From contig DEKZ01000362.1 of NCBI GenBank assembly GCA_002354135.1, forward strand, positions 1 to 8,970: DNA of 8,970 bases, in the 5' to 3' direction. The position numbers and the translations under genes were made by a program. Below are positions 7,079 through 8,970 of this stretch, piece by piece. This DNA comes from Massilia sp. UBA2709. GTDB taxonomy: Bacteria > Pseudomonadota > Gammaproteobacteria > Burkholderiales > Burkholderiaceae_D. Numbering within the stretch: the first letter of the stretch is position 1; each line of letters opens with the position of its first letter. The notes below the pieces were generated by a model. The model ran no database searches. It was not told where the DNA came from and worked only from the letters and a program-made list of their open reading frames with translations.

Positions 7079-7108
7079 AATATGCATCAGTCCATAGATG
7101 CATGACAA
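7079..7108 (-). promoter_or_regulatory. Candidate distal promoter of the ABC operon with an inverted repeat in its spacer
   Basis: On the minus strand TTGTCA (7108-7103, 5 of 6 to the sigma-70 -35 consensus) is followed after 18 bp by CATATT (7084-7079, 4 of 6 to the -10 consensus). The inverted repeat ATGCATC / GATGCAT (7082-7088 and 7097-7103) fills the spacer and touches both boxes, a layout expected of a regulator binding site. A near-direct repeat, GTCAAATATG / GACAAATATG (7075-7084 and 7104-7113), brackets it. The predicted start would be near 7072, about 280 nt before the binding-protein ATG. Confidence 0.35.
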
Positions 7109-7145
7109 ATATGATTTTACTTGGCAATTTATTCGAGGGAAATAT

Positions 7146-7173
7146 AAATGCCGACAAGATTCGGCATTTTTTT
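7146..7173 (-). terminator. Rho-independent terminator after the hydrolase gene (bidirectional)
   Basis: AAATGCCGA (7146-7154) pairs with TCGGCATTT (7161-7169) over a CAAGAT loop. It lies just past the hydrolase stop codon at 7177. On the minus strand the stem is followed by ATATTT; on the plus strand it runs into seven T (7167-7173), so it should stop transcription from both sides and insulate the hydrolase gene from the ABC operon. Confidence 0.82.
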
Positions 7174-7176
7174 CCT

Positions 7177-8046
7177 TCACGCCACAGTTTCGATGAGCTG
7201 CGGCGCCGGCAGGGGCTGGCTGAAGCGCTCGGTCAGGAAGCCGGCGATGCGCGCCTGCGTCGCCTCGAGGTAGGGAATGTTCAGGTGGTCGGAGCCCGGC
7301 ACGACGTCGTCGGCGATCAGGTTGGCCAGCTTCTGGCACAACTGGTCGGTATGCGAGTGGGGCACGATGTCGTCGGTCTCCGCGCGCAGCACATAGGTTG
7401 GCACCTTGAGCGAAGGCGCATGCTTGATCGATTCGAAGCGGTGGCGCAGCATGTATTCGATCGGCATGGCGCGGAACTTGCGCTTGGCGATCGCCAGGAT
7501 CGAATCGTAGGGCGTGATCAGGACCACGGAGTGGGCGGCGCGTTCCTTGGCCACCTGCACCGCGACGCCCGATCCCAGGCTGCGGCCGACCACGGCGATG
7601 CGGCGCGCATCGACCTGGCCGAGGGCGGCGAGCCAGTCGAACAGGGTACAGCCGTCTTCGACCATGTGGGTTTCGGCCGGGTCGCCGTGGGAATTGCCGT
7701 AGCCCCGGTAGTTCATCGCCAGCACGGTCATGTTCGGAAACAGGTTGCCGGCGTCGCGCACCACCCAGGACACTTCCTCGGAACGGCCGCCGAAGTACAG
7801 CACGGCGGGATGCGGACCGGGCACGCGCGGGGTCATCAGCCAGCCGCACAGGCGGGTGCCGTCTTTCGCGCGCAGGACGATCGGGCGGGTGCGGTGGCCG
7901 CTGCTGCGCGGGCTGTTGACCTCGGGGATGATGGTGGGATTGAACACCAGCCGGCGCTGGTTTGCCGCCACCGCGGCGGTCAGCCCCAGCCACAACACGC
8001 TGGCGAATCCCGCCATCCCTGCCGCCATTTTTTTGGAAGTGTTCAT
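7177..8046 (-). CDS. Exported or membrane-anchored alpha/beta hydrolase (serine esterase/acyl hydrolase type)
   Basis: This encodes 289 residues. The N-terminus has a basic MNTSKK stretch followed by a hydrophobic segment (about 7-28, ending AAVAANQRR), a signal peptide or anchor that puts the enzyme in the periplasm or on the outer face of the inner membrane. The alpha/beta-hydrolase core follows: PHPAVLYFGG (78-87, oxyanion-hole strand and turn), NYRGYGNSHG (112-121), nucleophile elbow GRSLGSG with Ser156, acid Asp225 in AETDDIVP, and base His254 in GSDHLNIP. The full catalytic triad is therefore present. The closest family type I recognise is the ABHD13/BEM46-like group of bacterial serine hydrolases; the substrate is unknown. 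The ribosome-binding site before the chosen ATG is weak (GGGGT, spaced rather far), and Met7 or Met11 could also serve as starts, but only the first ATG keeps the basic n-region. It is likely transcribed alone, with hairpins on both sides. Confidence 0.88.
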   Translation of the reverse strand: MNTSKKMAAGMAGFASVLWLGLTAAVAANQRRLVFNPTIIPEVNSPRSSGHRTRPIVLRAKDGTRLCGWLMTPRVPGPHPAVLYFGGRSEEVSWVVRDAGNLFPNMTVLAMNYRGYGNSHGDPAETHMVEDGCTLFDWLAALGQVDARRIAVVGRSLGSGVAVQVAKERAAHSVVLITPYDSILAIAKRKFRAMPIEYMLRHRFESIKHAPSLKVPTYVLRAETDDIVPHSHTDQLCQKLANLIADDVVPGSDHLNIPYLEATQARIAGFLTERFSQPLPAPQLIETVA

Positions 8047-8084
8047 GGCGCCAGTCTACCCCGGCGGTCGGAACTGGTCTGTGC

Positions 8085-8114
8085 GCCATATCGCAATGCA
8101 TCGCAGCATATGGC
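8085..8114. promoter_or_regulatory. 30-bp interrupted palindrome upstream of the hydrolase gene
   Basis: GCCATAT (8085-8091) and ATATGGC (8108-8114) form perfect 7-bp arms around a 16-bp centre that itself holds a near-palindrome, GCAATGCATCGC. The site lies 39 bp upstream of the hydrolase ATG, where an operator would be expected. No confident -35/-10 pair was found around it. Confidence 0.35.
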
Positions 8115-8181
8115 TGAGTTGGCGGGGAAGTGTGTTCTACGCAACACGTTCTGCCCACAGTCGGAAACAGGCGCGGTGGGG

Positions 8182-8212
8182 AAAACAGGCGCCGCGCTGC
8201 CGCTGCGCCTGT
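8182..8212 (-). terminator. Probable terminator after the DUF2231 gene
   Basis: ACAGGCGC (8185-8192) pairs with GCGCCTGT (8205-8212) across a 12-nt GC-rich loop. On the minus strand the stem begins 26 bp after the stop codon of the DUF2231 gene and ends in TTTT before CCCC, a short U-tract. It separates this gene from the hydrolase gene. Confidence 0.55.
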
Positions 8213-8238
8213 GAAACCGCAAGCTGCGGGGATGCGAT

Positions 8239-8778
8239 TCAGCGCATCACCGGACCTGCCGCCGGAACGTATTTCTCGGCCGCGCTCATCGCGTGTTCCA
8301 TCACCTCGTCGCCGGGCGCCTTCAGTTCGGGCACGTCCTGCACCGGGCTCACGCCTTTCACGCGCATGCCTTGTTCGTAAACCAGCTTGCCGCCGAACCA
8401 GCCGGACAGCAGCACGCCGGCCGCCGCCAGGGCCGACATGGCCAGCGAGCCGCCGCGGTGGTGGCGCGTGTCCTTGCGCGCGATGACGTTGGCGGCGGTG
8501 AGCGCCAGCGCGCCGGTGTTCAGGAGGGCGTGCACGTTGGCCGTACGCTTGACCTCGGTCTCGCGCTCGATCGCCATGTAGTCCATGGCCCCGGCAACGC
8601 CCGCCGCCAGGCCGCCGATCAGGCCGCTCGCCAGGCTGTAGTAGGAAGCGGTGGCGTAGTCGTCGTTGTCGGTGGCGCGGTGCATCGCGTCGAGGATGAA
8701 GCCGAAGGGAATCAGCGCGGCGGGCGCGACGATCAGCATCGGGTGCAGCGGATGGCCGGCGAGCGTGGACTTGGGCAT
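8239..8778 (-). CDS. DUF2231-family four-helix membrane protein
   Basis: This 179-residue protein begins at an ATG with a good AGGAG ribosome-binding site (about 8786-8790). The frame extends to a TTG at 8823, but the extra residues are not family-like. Four hydrophobic segments lie at roughly 13-30, 46-66, 84-100 and 112-130, followed by a soluble tail of about 45 residues. The start GHPLHPMLIVAPAAL (8-22) is the hallmark of DUF2231: paired histidines (His9, His12) at the mouth of the first helix. A further His83 opens the third helix (NVHALLNTG). The family is a predicted inner-membrane protein with a possible haem or redox role suggested by its conserved histidines, but no function is established. 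The closely spaced ETEVKRTANVHALLN and GWFGGKLVYEQGMRV segments are also typical. It seems to be monocistronic. Confidence 0.9.
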   Translation of the reverse strand: MPKSTLAGHPLHPMLIVAPAALIPFGFILDAMHRATDNDDYATASYYSLASGLIGGLAAGVAGAMDYMAIERETEVKRTANVHALLNTGALALTAANVIARKDTRHHRGGSLAMSALAAAGVLLSGWFGGKLVYEQGMRVKGVSPVQDVPELKAPGDEVMEHAMSAAEKYVPAAGPVMR

Positions 8779-8970
8779 GACGGATCTCCTGGGTTGTCGG
8801 GAACGAAGGACAGTCTGACACAAGCGCGGCCACCGTCACGCACGCTAGCGCCGTCAAGAGCGGCTAACAAAATCCTTAGGGCAAAGGATGCGGCCACCCG
8901 ACGCGTCGCCGCAGCGGCGGACCGCGAAGACAGTATGAGCGTACGGCGAGACGGTGCAACGCCGCCATGA
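8779..8970. other. Upstream region of the DUF2231 gene, no gene seen
   Basis: No convincing coding sequence is seen. A small hairpin, ATCCTT / AAGGAT (8872-8877 and 8884-8889), lies about 100 bp upstream of the DUF2231 start. The minus strand holds a TTGACG near 8855, but no -10 box at the right spacing. An ATG at the extreme right edge (8967-8969) could open a plus-strand gene, which cannot be judged. Confidence 0.4.

Larger units (their letters stand above)
6791..7176. other. 386-bp intergenic region with a GC-rich leader and an AT-rich island
   Basis: This gap lies between the binding-protein gene and the hydrolase gene, both on the minus strand. I see no convincing gene. Long open frames that cross it are out-of-frame shadows or an unsupported N-terminal extension of the binding protein. 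The part from 6791 to about 7073 is GC-rich like the genes. The part from 7074 to 7175 is about one-third GC (35 of 102 bases) and holds an inverted repeat, promoter-like hexamers and a hairpin terminator, described separately. If the operon starts in the AT-rich island, its mRNA has a leader of roughly 280 nt. I did not recognise a riboswitch class in it. Confidence 0.6.

Noticed and set aside
7121..7173. Plus-strand promoter (TTGGCA-N16-TATAAA) with a terminator, suggesting a small RNA
   Set aside because: Transcription would start inside the terminator hairpin, leaving no meaningful RNA; the hexamers are better explained by AT-rich composition.
7076..8857. 593-codon minus-strand frame covering the hydrolase and DUF2231 genes in another frame
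   Set aside because: Shadow frame; the overlapping frames give intact catalytic triad and DUF2231 motifs with ribosome-binding sites or signal sequence.
8936..8970. Short plus-strand frame beginning ATG AGC GTA at the right edge
   Set aside because: Eleven codons to a stop with no ribosome-binding site; no evidence of a gene.

Overview
The window is GC-rich chromosomal DNA with dense, short-gapped genes. It looks like a betaproteobacterium, probably from the Oxalobacteraceae (Massilia/Duganella-like). That placement is an inference from codon usage, the MipA/OmpV-type porin, the gene set and a GTGGGCGG-stem dispersed repeat that I associate with that group; no database was searched.

Layout, left to right. 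Positions 3-476 (+) hold the C-terminal part of an outer-membrane MipA/OmpV-family protein. Positions 570-1928 (+) encode an exported single-haem c-type cytochrome-like protein whose long N-terminal part I cannot assign. Between its 3' end and the converging operon lies a pair of inverted REP-like hairpins (1925-2032), then a strong terminator (2050-2077). Positions 2096-6790 (-) hold a complete four-gene BMP/PnrA-type ABC importer, transcribed right to left: periplasmic binding protein, double-domain ATPase, permease, permease. The last three genes are separated by 4-bp-overlap or 2-bp junctions. A hairpin sits in the 119-bp gap after the binding-protein gene and could let that gene be expressed at a higher level than the rest. 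Positions 7177-8046 (-) encode a membrane-anchored or exported alpha/beta hydrolase with a complete Ser-Asp-His triad. Positions 8239-8778 (-) encode a four-helix DUF2231 membrane protein. The last ~190 bp hold no convincing gene.

The ABC genes form one uptake system, by family homology for nucleosides or related purine/pyrimidine compounds. No nucleoside-salvage enzymes are beside them, so the substrate is inferred from family alone. The flanking genes have no obvious functional link to it.

I did not find a clear new multi-gene system. The items most worth a second look are the REP pair (two 34-nt arms that differ at only three core positions, two of them a compensatory base-pair swap), the fact that this repeat supplies the stop codon of the cytochrome gene, the unassigned cytochrome family itself, and an AT-rich island (7074-7175, about one-third GC) where an inverted repeat lies in the spacer of a promoter-like sequence upstream of the ABC operon.
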